From assembly GCF_902459725.1 (NCBI RefSeq), contig NZ_CABPSH010000003.1, forward strand, positions 1-64,000: DNA of 64,000 nucleotides, in the 5' to 3' direction. Source of the stretch: Pandoraea eparura. Its GTDB lineage: Bacteria > Pseudomonadota > Gammaproteobacteria > Burkholderiales > Burkholderiaceae. Every line of letters starts with the position of its first letter. The stretch's first letter is position 1. The notes below the pieces were generated by a model that was given only the letters and a program-made list of their open reading frames with translations, did not search any database and had not been told where the DNA came from. The position numbers and the translations under genes are program-made. Shown piece by piece: positions 1 through 7,957 of this stretch.

Positions 1-151
1 CGTCGGCCGCCGGCCCGGGCAGCACCGCGCTACCGGCCAACGCGGCCGTGCCCCGCAGGAAGTTTCGCCGCGCGGCACTGCCGGCGGCGTCGCCGGTCGC
101 GACCGGCGGTGTCGTGGTCAGCCCATCGGCCATGTCTTGTGCGAACGTCAT
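1..151 (-). CDS. Tat-exported protein, N-terminus only (cut by window edge)
   Basis: Only about the first 50 codons are present; the gene continues beyond base 1. The ATG at 151-149 has a GAGGAG ribosome site 6-11 bases upstream. After about 27 polar residues comes ARRNFLRGTAALAGS, a twin-arginine (RRxFL) signal followed by a hydrophobic stretch, so the product is probably folded and cofactor-loaded before export. It lies downstream of the DUF1097 and amidohydrolase genes on the same strand, with a 148-bp gap and no clear terminator, so it may belong to the same catabolic cluster. The mature protein is outside the window, so its function cannot be named. Confidence 0.75.
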   Translation of the reverse strand, partial: MTFAQDMADGLTTTPPVATGDAAGSAARRNFLRGTAALAGSAVLPGPAAD

Positions 152-299
152 GCCGTCTCCTCAAACCATGTCATTGGAAGGCGAAGCGCGCCCGACACCG
201 GCAAACGCTTCGCCCCGATCCCATCCCGGCGTCGAGCCGGAACCCGCCCGCACCGTGTCGCTGCCGCCCCGGCTTGACGCGCGAAGCGGCGGGCTTGCG

Positions 300-836
300 T
301 CAGACTTCCGCCTTCCAGCCCTTCCAGTGGCGTTGATGCGTGACTTCCGGGGCCGAGCAGCGCTCCTTCACCCAGGCGTAGACCGGGCCGAGGGCGTTCA
401 TCGCGATGGCCGCCCCGAGTGCCGCCAACGGATCCTGCGCCACCGGGCCGAAGCCGCCGAACAGCGTGGCGAAGTACGTCGCGAACCCGAAGAACATGCC
501 AGGAATGAAGTTCAGTGCCGGGAACACGCGGGCCAGCGCCATCATCGAACCGTTGCCCGCGAAGAGAATCACCATCTCCGCGGCAACGAGCGTGTTGCCG
601 CTGAGCTGAGCACTCGCTTGTTTGAACCCCAGCACGATGAGACACGCGAAGCACGCCCCTACCGGCAGGGTCGCCCAGATGCGTTTGAGGTTCGCGAGCG
701 TTGGCCCGCCCATCGCGAAGGTGGCGGCCCAACTGATAAAGATCGCCCAGGGCGGTAGATGCAACGGCAGCATCGCGATGGGGATGGTGGTCACCGCCAG
801 TAACGAGGCAACGACTTCCGCAGGCAGCTTCTTCAT
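300..836 (-). CDS. DUF1097 family membrane protein
   Basis: 178 residues, almost entirely hydrophobic, with about five membrane segments: near 7-25, 28-48, 55-72, 83-105 and 108-150. The sequence fits the DUF1097 family of small inner-membrane proteins, whose function is unknown. An AAGGAG ribosome site sits just upstream of the ATG. The gene follows the amidohydrolase by 31 bases, so the two are probably co-transcribed. A role in substrate uptake for the amidohydrolase is inference from position only. Confidence 0.8.
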   Translation of the reverse strand: MKKLPAEVVASLLAVTTIPIAMLPLHLPPWAIFISWAATFAMGGPTLANLKRIWATLPVGACFACLIVLGFKQASAQLSGNTLVAAEMVILFAGNGSMMALARVFPALNFIPGMFFGFATYFATLFGGFGPVAQDPLAALGAAIAMNALGPVYAWVKERCSAPEVTHQRHWKGWKAEV

Positions 837-867
837 GAGTGTCTCCTTGAGTGTGATGAGAACTGCA

Positions 868-2136
868 TTACGCGCAACAACAGGAATGCCGGTGGATCTC
901 GCAGTGATGCTGCGTCACGACCGTGATCCGGCCGCGTTTGATCACCCACAGGCGTGGCGGAATGTCGAGTAGCGCATCGGCCACCTTGAACGTGTCGAGA
1001 ATGATGAGATCGGCCTGCTTGCCCACGGCGATGCCGTAGTCGTGCGAGAGACCGATGGCGCGCGCGGCGTTGTGCGTGCCCATGTCCAGAATCGCCTGCT
1101 GGTGCTCCGGCACGCCGAATTGCGCCACGTGCGCGAGCAGATTGCCGATCTGCAACATGTCGGCCTTGCCGAACGGCGTGAAGGCGTTGCGCACGTTATT
1201 GGACGAATACGCCACGTTGACCCCGGCGTTGTGCAGCGCCTTGACGGGCGTGAGGCCGCGCCGCGGGTTCTGCACATCCTTGCGCCCGCCCAGGTAGAGA
1301 TCGGTCGCGGGCAGCGTGACGATGCTGATGCCGGCGAGCCGGATCTGTTCGATCACGGGGGCGAGTGCGTCGTTGTCGAGCGCACCCAGGCTGGTCACGT
1401 GGCCCAACGAGACCCGGCCCTGATAGCCGGTGTCGATGGTGCGCTGCGCGATGTACGAGATCGCCGCGAAACGCTGATCGCTGGTGTCGTCGGCAAAGTC
1501 CGCATGCATGTCGATGGGCGCGTCGAAGCGCTGCGCCAGTTCGAACACGATGTCGATATGGCGCTTCGTGTCTTGCCAGTTCAGCTCGTTGTAGGGGCAT
1601 CCACCGACCACGTCCGCGCCCATTCGCAGCGCGTCGATCATCAGCTCGTAGGTGCCCGCCGATTTGAGAATCCCCTCCTGCGGGAACGCCACGATCTGCA
1701 GATCCAGCAGACTCTGGTATTCGTCCTTGAGCGCGAGCAGCGTCTCGACCCCGATCAGCCCCTGAATCAGGTCGACATCCGGATGGGCGCGAACGGCGAC
1801 GGTGCCGTTCTTGATGGCCATGTCGAGGACCTGGCGCGAGCGATCGAGCACGTCCTCGCGCTCCTGCCGGCTCTTGAGAATGCCGGTGACGCGAATGGCC
1901 TCGTCGAGCGTGCCGAAGCGCGCGGGCAGACGGCGATGCAGCAACGCCTTGTCCAGATGCAGGTGCGCCTCGATGAGACCGGGGATCGCCGCGCGGCCTT
2001 GCGCGTCGATCGCTTCGGTCGCGCTGGCGTCGATACCAGGCTCCATCGCGGCGATGCGCCCGTCCTTGATGGCGATGTCCACGAGCGGTGCATCGTCGCG
2101 CACGCACACGTGTTTGATCAGCAGGTCCACATGCAT
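868..2136 (-). CDS. Amidohydrolase of the cytosine deaminase / AtzC type
   Basis: 422 residues. The metal-binding signature of the amidohydrolase superfamily is visible: HLHLDK near residue 60, a central MHADF, then LGHVTSLG, and near residue 315 SSNNVRNAFTPFGKADMLQ. That last block is typical of CodA (cytosine deaminase) and AtzC (N-isopropylammelide amidohydrolase). It probably hydrolyses a C-N bond in a pyrimidine, triazine or similar cyclic compound; the exact substrate cannot be read. The ATG at 2136 has an AAGGAG site 8 bases upstream. It is the first gene of a likely operon with the DUF1097 gene and possibly the Tat-exported protein. Confidence 0.8.
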   Translation of the reverse strand: MHVDLLIKHVCVRDDAPLVDIAIKDGRIAAMEPGIDASATEAIDAQGRAAIPGLIEAHLHLDKALLHRRLPARFGTLDEAIRVTGILKSRQEREDVLDRSRQVLDMAIKNGTVAVRAHPDVDLIQGLIGVETLLALKDEYQSLLDLQIVAFPQEGILKSAGTYELMIDALRMGADVVGGCPYNELNWQDTKRHIDIVFELAQRFDAPIDMHADFADDTSDQRFAAISYIAQRTIDTGYQGRVSLGHVTSLGALDNDALAPVIEQIRLAGISIVTLPATDLYLGGRKDVQNPRRGLTPVKALHNAGVNVAYSSNNVRNAFTPFGKADMLQIGNLLAHVAQFGVPEHQQAILDMGTHNAARAIGLSHDYGIAVGKQADLIILDTFKVADALLDIPPRLWVIKRGRITVVTQHHCEIHRHSCCCA

Positions 2137-2278
2137 GGTGCGGTCTCCTTACGTCTCAGGGTTGAATGAAATGCTGGCAAGCGCCGGCCGGGTGGCAGTG
2201 AGTCGGTGCCCCGCCTTCGGGGCTTGAAGCTAGATTAGGAGAGCGCCCGCGAGCGGGGCATCGGGATTTGCTGGTTTT

Positions 2279-2300
2279 CGTCTAAGAATTTCCCTAGACG
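2279..2300. promoter_or_regulatory. Inverted repeat upstream of the amidohydrolase gene
   Basis: CGTCTA at 2279-2284 and TAGACG at 2295-2300 form a perfect 6-bp inverted repeat around a 10-bp spacer, about 145 bp upstream of the amidohydrolase start. The surrounding DNA (2255-2300) is AT-richer than its neighbours. This could be an operator for the catabolic cluster. No dedicated regulator gene is adjacent, apart from the response regulator whose 3' end lies at 2448. Confidence 0.3.
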
Positions 2301-2395
2301 CAGTGCAGCATGCCAATCCGAAGCGGAACACCTGTGACCGATGGCCGCGACGCGAAAGTAGCGCATGTAGCGCATGTCCGGCGTGTCGGGGGCGT

Positions 2396-2467
2396 GGGTT
2401 CCGGCTTGGGTTCCGGCTTGGGTGCAGGCGTCGGTGCAGGTGTGGATTCAGGCGTCGGTGCCGGCGA
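2396..2467. repeat. Six degenerate copies of a 12-bp tandem repeat at the 3' end of the response regulator gene
   Basis: The array reads as 12-bp units: gggttccggctt twice (2396-2419), gggtgcaggcgt, cggtgcaggtgt, ggattcaggcgt and cggtgccggcga (2456-2467). The stop codon of the minus-strand regulator (2450-2448) lies inside the fifth unit. Neighbouring units carry TGC at the equivalent place, so the stop looks like a single-base variant of the repeat. Past the stop, the frame remains open for several tens of codons. Confidence 0.75.
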
Positions 2468-3092
2468 CGATCAAGCCATGTTCAATGGCGTAGAGCACGA
2501 GGCCCGCCGTCGACGGAATGTCCATCTTGGTGAGGATATTGGCCTTGTGGGTACTGACGGTCTTGGCCGAGAGCGACAGGCAGCGCGCGATCTCGTTGAT
2601 GCCATGACCCTCGACCAGCATCTGGAATATCTGAAACTCGCGGGCCGTCAGCCCGGCGTGAGGCAACGCCTCGGCGGGTTGCTGCAACTGGCGCACGAGC
2701 TTGTCCGCAACCAGGGGCGAGACGACCGTGCCGCCCCGAGCCACTCGGCGGATGGCGCTCATCAATTGTTCCGACTCGGCGTTCTTGGTGAGGTAGCCGG
2801 CCGCCCCGGCGCGGATGGCCTGCACCGCGTACTGCGATTCGCGGTACATGCTGAGCACGAGCACGGGGAGCGTCGGATACGTTGCCTTGATCTGCGCGAT
2901 GAGGGCAATGCCGCTCTTGCCCGGCATCGACATATCGAGCAGCAGCACGTCCACGGTGGTCAGGCGAAGCCGATTGAGGACATCCGCGCCGTCCACGGCC
3001 TCGGACGCCACACACATGTCGGGCGCCGTCGAGATGATCTTTTTCAGGCCATCGCGAATGATCGCGTGGTCGTCGGCAATCATGACGCGCAT
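2448..3092 (-). CDS. NarL/LuxR-family two-component response regulator
   Basis: 214 residues from the ATG at 3092. The receiver domain (1-120) has the acidic pair near 7-8, phospho-acceptor Asp53 in LLLDMSMPG, and a lysine in YLTKNAES. The C-terminal LuxR/GerE helix-turn-helix (about 145-205) includes LTAREFQIFQMLVEGHGINEIA. Phosphorylation by the kinase just upstream should turn on DNA binding. The kinase TGA (3094-3092) and this ATG share one base, so translation is coupled. An in-frame GTG at 3098 would add two residues, but the ATG fits better. The C-terminus runs into a 12-bp tandem repeat. Confidence 0.9.
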   Translation of the reverse strand: MRVMIADDHAIIRDGLKKIISTAPDMCVASEAVDGADVLNRLRLTTVDVLLLDMSMPGKSGIALIAQIKATYPTLPVLVLSMYRESQYAVQAIRAGAAGYLTKNAESEQLMSAIRRVARGGTVVSPLVADKLVRQLQQPAEALPHAGLTAREFQIFQMLVEGHGINEIARCLSLSAKTVSTHKANILTKMDIPSTAGLVLYAIEHGLIVAGTDA

Positions 3093-4210
3093 CACCACTC
3101 CGTTTCGTTCGTTGTGTTCGTCAGGCTGGTCACGCTCACGACATTGGCGGTGTCGGCCGTGGTCGGCGCGCGCGCTGGAATTCGCACCCTCACGCGGGTT
3201 CCCTGCCCCGGCGCGCTCTCGATCTCGAACGCGCCGCCGAGCATCAGCGCCCGCTCACGCATGCCCATCAGGCCGAGCCGCTGGCCGTGCGCGGCGCGGG
3301 CCGTGTCCATGCCGCGTCCATCGTCGGCAATGCTTACGTGACAGATGCCGTCGCGCAGATCGAGCGACACGCGCACGTGCGACGGCTGTCCATGACGGCT
3401 GGCATTCGTGAGCGACTCCTGCACGATCCGGAAGATCGCCGTGCTGCATTCGCTGTCGAGACTCGCCGTCACGGCTTCGGGCATCGCCAGGTCGCACGGC
3501 AAGCCGTGGTGTTGCGCGAACGACTCGGTCAGCCACTCCAGCGCGGCGTGCAGACCCAGTTCGTCAAGCACGGCGGGCCGAAGGTCGGCCGCAATGCGAT
3601 GCACCGCGTCGATGGTCTCGTCAACGAGGTGCTTGAGCATCTGGAGGTGGGCGGACTGATCGGCCGGTGCCGCGCCGGGTTGCGCGTCCAGGTAGTTCAA
3701 GCCCAGCCGCAGCCCGCCCAGCCATTGACCGAGTTCGTCGTGAAGCTCGCGCGACAGGCGCGTGCGCTCGGCTTCCCGCACCGTTTGCAGATAGGCAGAG
3801 AGCTGACGCAGTTGCGCGCGCGAATCGAGCAATGCCGTCTCGGCGCGCTTGCGGTCGGTGATGTCGCGAGAAATACCGACGGTGCCCACGATACCGCCGG
3901 CGGCATCCCTGACGGGCATCTTGACAGTGTCGAACCAGCGCGGCGTGCCGTCGGCGCCCGGCCGGCTCTCTTCATAGCGCCGGCGCACACCGCTCGCCAC
4001 AACCGCCCTGTCGGTGGCGAGATAGACCTTCCCCCATTCGGACGACCAGACCTTGTCAGGGGTATTGCCGATGATTTCCGCTTCCGTGCGGCCGCAAGCG
4101 ACCAGGAATGCTTCGTTGACGAGGATGTAGCGCGACTCGGTGTCCTTGAGCCATGCCTGGTCCGGGATATTGTTCAGAATCGCCCGGTGCAGCTCTCCAT
4201 GTGTCTCCAC
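3092..4210 (-). CDS. Cytosolic PAS-domain sensor histidine kinase (HisKA_3 type)
   Basis: 372 residues. An N-terminal PAS domain (about 8-122) ends with the PAC signature GTVGISRDITDRK. The dimerisation/phospho-acceptor helix RLSRELHDELGQW has His157, as in NarX/DegS-type kinases, and is followed by the ATPase domain with an N-box (IVQESLTNASRHG) and G-boxes (DDGRGMD, GLMGMRERA). There is no transmembrane segment or signal peptide, so the signal is likely intracellular (redox, ligand or energy state). Translation starts at a GTG preceded by AAGGAG with 5-base spacing. It is the partner of the response regulator that follows. Confidence 0.9.
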   Translation of the reverse strand: METHGELHRAILNNIPDQAWLKDTESRYILVNEAFLVACGRTEAEIIGNTPDKVWSSEWGKVYLATDRAVVASGVRRRYEESRPGADGTPRWFDTVKMPVRDAAGGIVGTVGISRDITDRKRAETALLDSRAQLRQLSAYLQTVREAERTRLSRELHDELGQWLGGLRLGLNYLDAQPGAAPADQSAHLQMLKHLVDETIDAVHRIAADLRPAVLDELGLHAALEWLTESFAQHHGLPCDLAMPEAVTASLDSECSTAIFRIVQESLTNASRHGQPSHVRVSLDLRDGICHVSIADDGRGMDTARAAHGQRLGLMGMRERALMLGGAFEIESAPGQGTRVRVRIPARAPTTADTANVVSVTSLTNTTNETEW

Positions 4211-4294
4211 GACTTCTCCTTCGCTGACATCGGACTGCCGGGGGGCGATGCCATCGCCTCCCGCTGGACACGGCGCGGCGCTGCAACGTCAAGA

Positions 4295-4327
4295 GCTCGC
4301 GAACCGGGCGATTGCCCGGTCACGAGC
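4295..4327. terminator. Strong hairpin between the ATPase and kinase genes
   Basis: ACCGGGC (4303-4309) and GCCCGGT (4314-4320) form a perfect 7-bp stem with a GATT loop. It is extended by GCTCG (4295-4299) and CGAGC (4323-4327) across a small internal loop. It lies after the AAA ATPase stop and before the kinase start, both minus strand. No T-tract follows, so it may be a factor-dependent terminator or a structured leader. Confidence 0.4.
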
Positions 4328-4430
4328 CCGCTGTGACGTCGGTGCAGGCCCGCACCAATATAGCCATACCAGCGCGCACGCGCGCCTCTAGTTTTCCCGC
4401 ATATCAGTCTGCTGCGGCGCGCCATGCGCT

Positions 4431-6056
4431 TTACGCTTCATAGCCACGGAACAGCCCGCAGAGCCGGAACACGTCTTCCGTGAACGGCGTGTCCTTGACC
4501 TTGCAATAGCGGCTCGCCAGCTTCATCAGTTCCTTGATGTCGCGCCCGCTCGCCTTCGGGTACCGGCTCGCAAGCGTTTCGATCAGGGCGTCGTCGATTG
4601 GCGCACCCACCTGTTCGGCCTGCATGCGCCAGATCCGGCGCGCGTCCGACGGCCCCGGCGTCTCGTAATGAATCGTGGCAATGCAGCGCGACAGGATGGC
4701 GTCGTCGACGTCGCCGCAGCGGTTCGTCGTCATGAACAGCAGGCCGTGGAAGTACTCCAGGGAGCGCAGGAATTCCGCAACGATGGCGTTGTGCTCCAGG
4801 TCGTTGTCGCGCCGGCGAATGTACACATCGGCCTCATCGAGCAGCAGGATGGCGTTCCAGCGCATGGCCCGTCGCAGAATGCTCATGAGCGCGGCGCCCA
4901 CCGATGCCGCCGTCGTCCCCAATTGCCCGGAATGCACACGGTAGAGCGGCTTGCCGACGACTTCGGCATAGATCTCCGCCGTGAGCGTCTTGCCCAATCC
5001 GGGCGCCCCCTGGCAGAGGATCGTCGCACCGCCCGATTTGCCCGGAACGAAGTCCGGCATCATCACGTTCATGTTCGATGTCAGGATGTCGATCAGGTCG
5101 TGGTGGTGTGCCGGCAGCACGAGCTTGTCGCGCAACGCCGGCTGGTACGCATACTCGGTCATGTTCTGCACATGCACCCAGAGATTGCGGTGCCAGTCCA
5201 GGTGGAACACGTGCACATAGCAATGCAACGGAATCGTCTCGAACCCGTGCGCAATATCGGCCTTGCGCCAGAAGTCCGCATCGCACGCCATCTCGAAATT
5301 GCGCTCGAGTCGCTCTTCGTCATTCACGCACTTCGCCGTCGCGCCATCCACCACGTGGATCAACTCGGTTGCCCCCTTCGCATCGACCGAGAACGCCGCC
5401 CGACGCAGCACGAATTGCGCCCCGAAGGCACGCTGCACGCGCAGGAACCGCTGCGCATGCTGTTCGTATTCGCGCTTGAATTCTTCGCACTCCTTGTAGA
5501 AGCCGAATTCGGCGAGCAATTCGGGGATGGTGCGGTTGGCAATGTCGTCGCGCGTGAAGACCAGCGACGTGGTCATGCCCGAGCGGCGCAGGCGAGGCTC
5601 GGTCAGGTTCGAGTTGGCCGACTGCATCGTGTTCGCCAACATGTCCATAACGACATAGGGCGATCCCTGCTCCGGCTCCACGTAGCGCAGGCGACGCACG
5701 AGCCACGGCAACAGGGCGCCGTCGCGGTGACGTTGATACACCCAACCGTCGATGACGTCGCGAGCGAGATAGGCAACGAGGCCCGACACCAGTTTGTCCA
5801 GACTCGGGATCACCCGCGCCTGCGGGGCATGGTAGACGTTGTCGAGCGCCAGCATCTGGAACATCAGCGCGCGTTCGTTCTGCGTCTTGCTCAACACATA
5901 GAGTGTGTTGAGCGACTTCGCGTCGAACCATTCGCTCGACACCCGCAGGTTGCCCCGACACACGCCGTAGGCCGTCAACTGCTTGCCCAGCGTTGAATCG
6001 CTGCCGATGAGCTGTAGCAGCGGATGAATCAGTGACTCGGGAATTTCGAAATCCAT
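4431..6056 (-). CDS. AAA+ ATPase with a fungal-like ATPase core and unknown N-terminal domain
   Basis: 541 residues from the ATG at 6056, preceded by GGGGAG. The open frame extends further upstream, but that part is antisense-like sequence inside the esterase gene. The C-terminal half is a clear AAA+ module: Walker A GAPGLGKT (350-357), Walker B ILLLDEAD (403-410), sensor 1 TTNR (443-446), arginine finger candidate Arg457 and sensor-2-like SGRD (503-506). The run LRSLEYFHGLLFMTTNR closely resembles the LEYYxGIxFLTTNR signature of an AAA family common in filamentous fungi. Residues 1-330 match no domain I recognise; there is no membrane segment. Substrate unknown. Confidence 0.8.
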   Translation of the reverse strand: MDFEIPESLIHPLLQLIGSDSTLGKQLTAYGVCRGNLRVSSEWFDAKSLNTLYVLSKTQNERALMFQMLALDNVYHAPQARVIPSLDKLVSGLVAYLARDVIDGWVYQRHRDGALLPWLVRRLRYVEPEQGSPYVVMDMLANTMQSANSNLTEPRLRRSGMTTSLVFTRDDIANRTIPELLAEFGFYKECEEFKREYEQHAQRFLRVQRAFGAQFVLRRAAFSVDAKGATELIHVVDGATAKCVNDEERLERNFEMACDADFWRKADIAHGFETIPLHCYVHVFHLDWHRNLWVHVQNMTEYAYQPALRDKLVLPAHHHDLIDILTSNMNVMMPDFVPGKSGGATILCQGAPGLGKTLTAEIYAEVVGKPLYRVHSGQLGTTAASVGAALMSILRRAMRWNAILLLDEADVYIRRRDNDLEHNAIVAEFLRSLEYFHGLLFMTTNRCGDVDDAILSRCIATIHYETPGPSDARRIWRMQAEQVGAPIDDALIETLASRYPKASGRDIKELMKLASRYCKVKDTPFTEDVFRLCGLFRGYEA

Positions 6057-6130
6057 GAACGGCACTCCCCGTAAGGCATATGGCCCGTACGCACGTTGCC
6101 GGGTGGCAATGTGCGTATCAGGCAGAAGCG

Positions 6131-6877
6131 TCAGGCGAGAAAGAAGTCGATGGCACGCGCCACGACGTCCGGCTCGATGATGTGCAACCCGTCGAACTCG
6201 ACGTACTGCACGTCGTAGCCCGCCGCCGTGAGCTTGCCGGCGTTTTGGCGAGCGCTCGTCGCGATGGGCAGTTGTTCGTCCTGCCGTCCGTGCGCGATGA
6301 AGATGCGGGGCTGCCCTTCCTGAACGAAGATGGACATGAAGCCGCCCGAGAACGCGATGACGTGGCTCGCAATATCGCCGTTCGTCACGCCGATGGACAA
6401 GGCGTAGCTCGCCCCATCGGAAAAACCCGCGAATGCCACGCGTCCCATATCGAGGCGATACCGACCGGCGACCTCGCGCAGCGCCTGTTGCAGGCGCTCC
6501 AGATCCGGACCGTTCCCGCCGATCACGATGTCCCACGTCGGGAAGGTCGAGTGCGGTGCGAGTACGAGAAACTTGTGGCGCTGGGCATGCGGCTCGATGA
6601 ACGGCAACACCTTTTCCGGGAAGCCGCCCGCGCCATGAAACATCACGAAAAGCGGTACCGGCGAGTCGGTGGGCAAATCAGGCGGCACGTAAAGCACGGC
6701 ATCGCGCTGCTCACTCAACCCGAGACAGTGACGCCCGGGAGGCAAGGTAGACGGTAAGGCCGATGAAGACGATGCCGGCGGGGATGTCGACGGCGATGTC
6801 GGTGCGGCAGAGGGGGATGAGGACGCGGTGGCTAGGACGTCCGGTGACATCCGTCCGAACAACGAGGGATCGAACAT
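6131..6877 (-). CDS. Alpha/beta-hydrolase (esterase / PHB-depolymerase-like)
   Basis: 248 residues. The nucleophile elbow GFSDGAS places Ser153. FHGAGG near 80-85 forms the oxyanion-hole region, Asp200 lies in HGRQDEQLP and His232 in FDGLHII, so the catalytic triad looks complete. The layout resembles small carboxylesterases and the PhaZ/LpqC depolymerase group. Residues 19-44 are a Ser/Pro/Ala low-complexity stretch; no convincing signal peptide is seen. It is 74 bp upstream of the AAA ATPase on the same strand, so the two may be co-expressed. Confidence 0.75.
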   Translation of the reverse strand: MFDPSLFGRMSPDVLATASSSPSAAPTSPSTSPPASSSSALPSTLPPGRHCLGLSEQRDAVLYVPPDLPTDSPVPLFVMFHGAGGFPEKVLPFIEPHAQRHKFLVLAPHSTFPTWDIVIGGNGPDLERLQQALREVAGRYRLDMGRVAFAGFSDGASYALSIGVTNGDIASHVIAFSGGFMSIFVQEGQPRIFIAHGRQDEQLPIATSARQNAGKLTAAGYDVQYVEFDGLHIIEPDVVARAIDFFLA

Positions 6878-6910
6878 GGCGCGAAGATTGTCTCGTGATC
6901 GTTGATATTG

Positions 6911-6929
6911 TTGATATATTGTATATCAA
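6911..6929. promoter_or_regulatory. AT-rich palindrome upstream of the esterase gene
   Basis: TTGATATA and TATATCAA form a perfect 8-bp inverted repeat around TTG. A further partial copy, GTTGATATTG, lies immediately to the left. This is the AT-richest patch in this part of the window and sits 34-52 bp upstream of the esterase ATG, where a repressor such as a GntR or LysR protein would bind. The LysR gene ends just beyond it. Confidence 0.45.
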
Positions 6930-6970
6930 TAATATCTGTTCTCCCTATTCGGTCATGCGCATCTGCCGCT

Positions 6971-7861
6971 TTATCCTGCCATGTAAGCAGCCAATCCCGC
7001 CACGAGTGCGTCGAACGTCACTTTGCAGCGGGCACTCTGGCGCAGGTCTTCGTGCATCGTGACCCACGTCTGCAATTTGAACCGAAAGGCGTTCGGCAAC
7101 ACGCTCACGAGCCGGGCATCCTGCCGTGCCAGCGGCACCTGACACGCCCCGATGCCATAGCCGGCCCGGATCATCGCCAGTTGCGCCAGGTCGCTATCGG
7201 CGCGAAACGCAAAACGCTCGCGTGACCAGCCGGGCACGCTACGGATGGCGTCACGGATGAACGGCGTCATTTGATCGAAGCCGATCATCGTGTGATGCGC
7301 GAGGTCGTCCAGCGACGACGGCACGCCATTGCGCGCCAGATAATCGGCGTGCGCATGCAGACCGATCTCGACGTATCCCACACGACGCGACAGCAGCGCG
7401 TCCTGCTGCGGCGACGCCATTCGCACGGCAATGTCGACTTCACGATGCAGCAGATCCTGAATGCGGTTCGTGGGAACCAGCTCGATGATCAGTTGCGGGT
7501 GCGCGCGGCGCAACGCGCTCAGGACCGGTGGCAGCACTTCCACGCCGACGACCTCGCTCGCCGAGAGCCGCACGACGCCCCTCACCCCTTCCCCCTGACT
7601 TGCCGCCGCGCGCTCAAATGCCTGCGCAGTGTGCAGCATCGCCTGCGCATGGGGTCGCAGTGATGCTGCCGCGTCGGTTGGCAGCAAACCGCTCTGCGAA
7701 CGCGTGAAGAGCGTTTGCCCCAACACCGCCTCCAGCGTGGCGATATGACGGCCCGCCGTCGGCTGTGTGATGCCCAATACGCGCGCCGCACCGGAGAGCG
7801 ACCCCTCGGTGAGCACCGCGAGAAACGTCCGGCAGAGATCCCAGTTAAGCGTTGTCGTCAT
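6971..7861 (-). CDS. LysR-family transcriptional regulator
   Basis: 296 residues. The N-terminal winged helix (about 1-60) contains the family pattern FLAVLTEGSLSGAARVLGITQPTAGRHI, followed by a substrate-binding domain (about 90-290). It is divergent from an epimerase gene, with 96 bp between starts. A near-start palindrome ATACAaataTGTAT (7860-7873) overlaps its own ATG and could serve autoregulation. Its likely target is the divergent gene, as is usual for this family; the inducer is unknown. Confidence 0.88.
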   Translation of the reverse strand: MTTTLNWDLCRTFLAVLTEGSLSGAARVLGITQPTAGRHIATLEAVLGQTLFTRSQSGLLPTDAAASLRPHAQAMLHTAQAFERAAASQGEGVRGVVRLSASEVVGVEVLPPVLSALRRAHPQLIIELVPTNRIQDLLHREVDIAVRMASPQQDALLSRRVGYVEIGLHAHADYLARNGVPSSLDDLAHHTMIGFDQMTPFIRDAIRSVPGWSRERFAFRADSDLAQLAMIRAGYGIGACQVPLARQDARLVSVLPNAFRFKLQTWVTMHEDLRQSARCKVTFDALVAGLAAYMAG

Positions 7862-7957
7862 ACAAATATGTATAGCCGATAGAAGGTTTCAGGCAATTTT
7901 ATTTAAAGCGCGTGACACGGAGAATAGCCTGACCAACAACATTCGAGGAGTGGCTCC

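Noticed and set aside
6057-6536. N-terminal extension of the AAA ATPase frame
   Set aside because: It runs antisense-like through the esterase gene; the ATG at 6056 has a good ribosome site and begins protein-like sequence.
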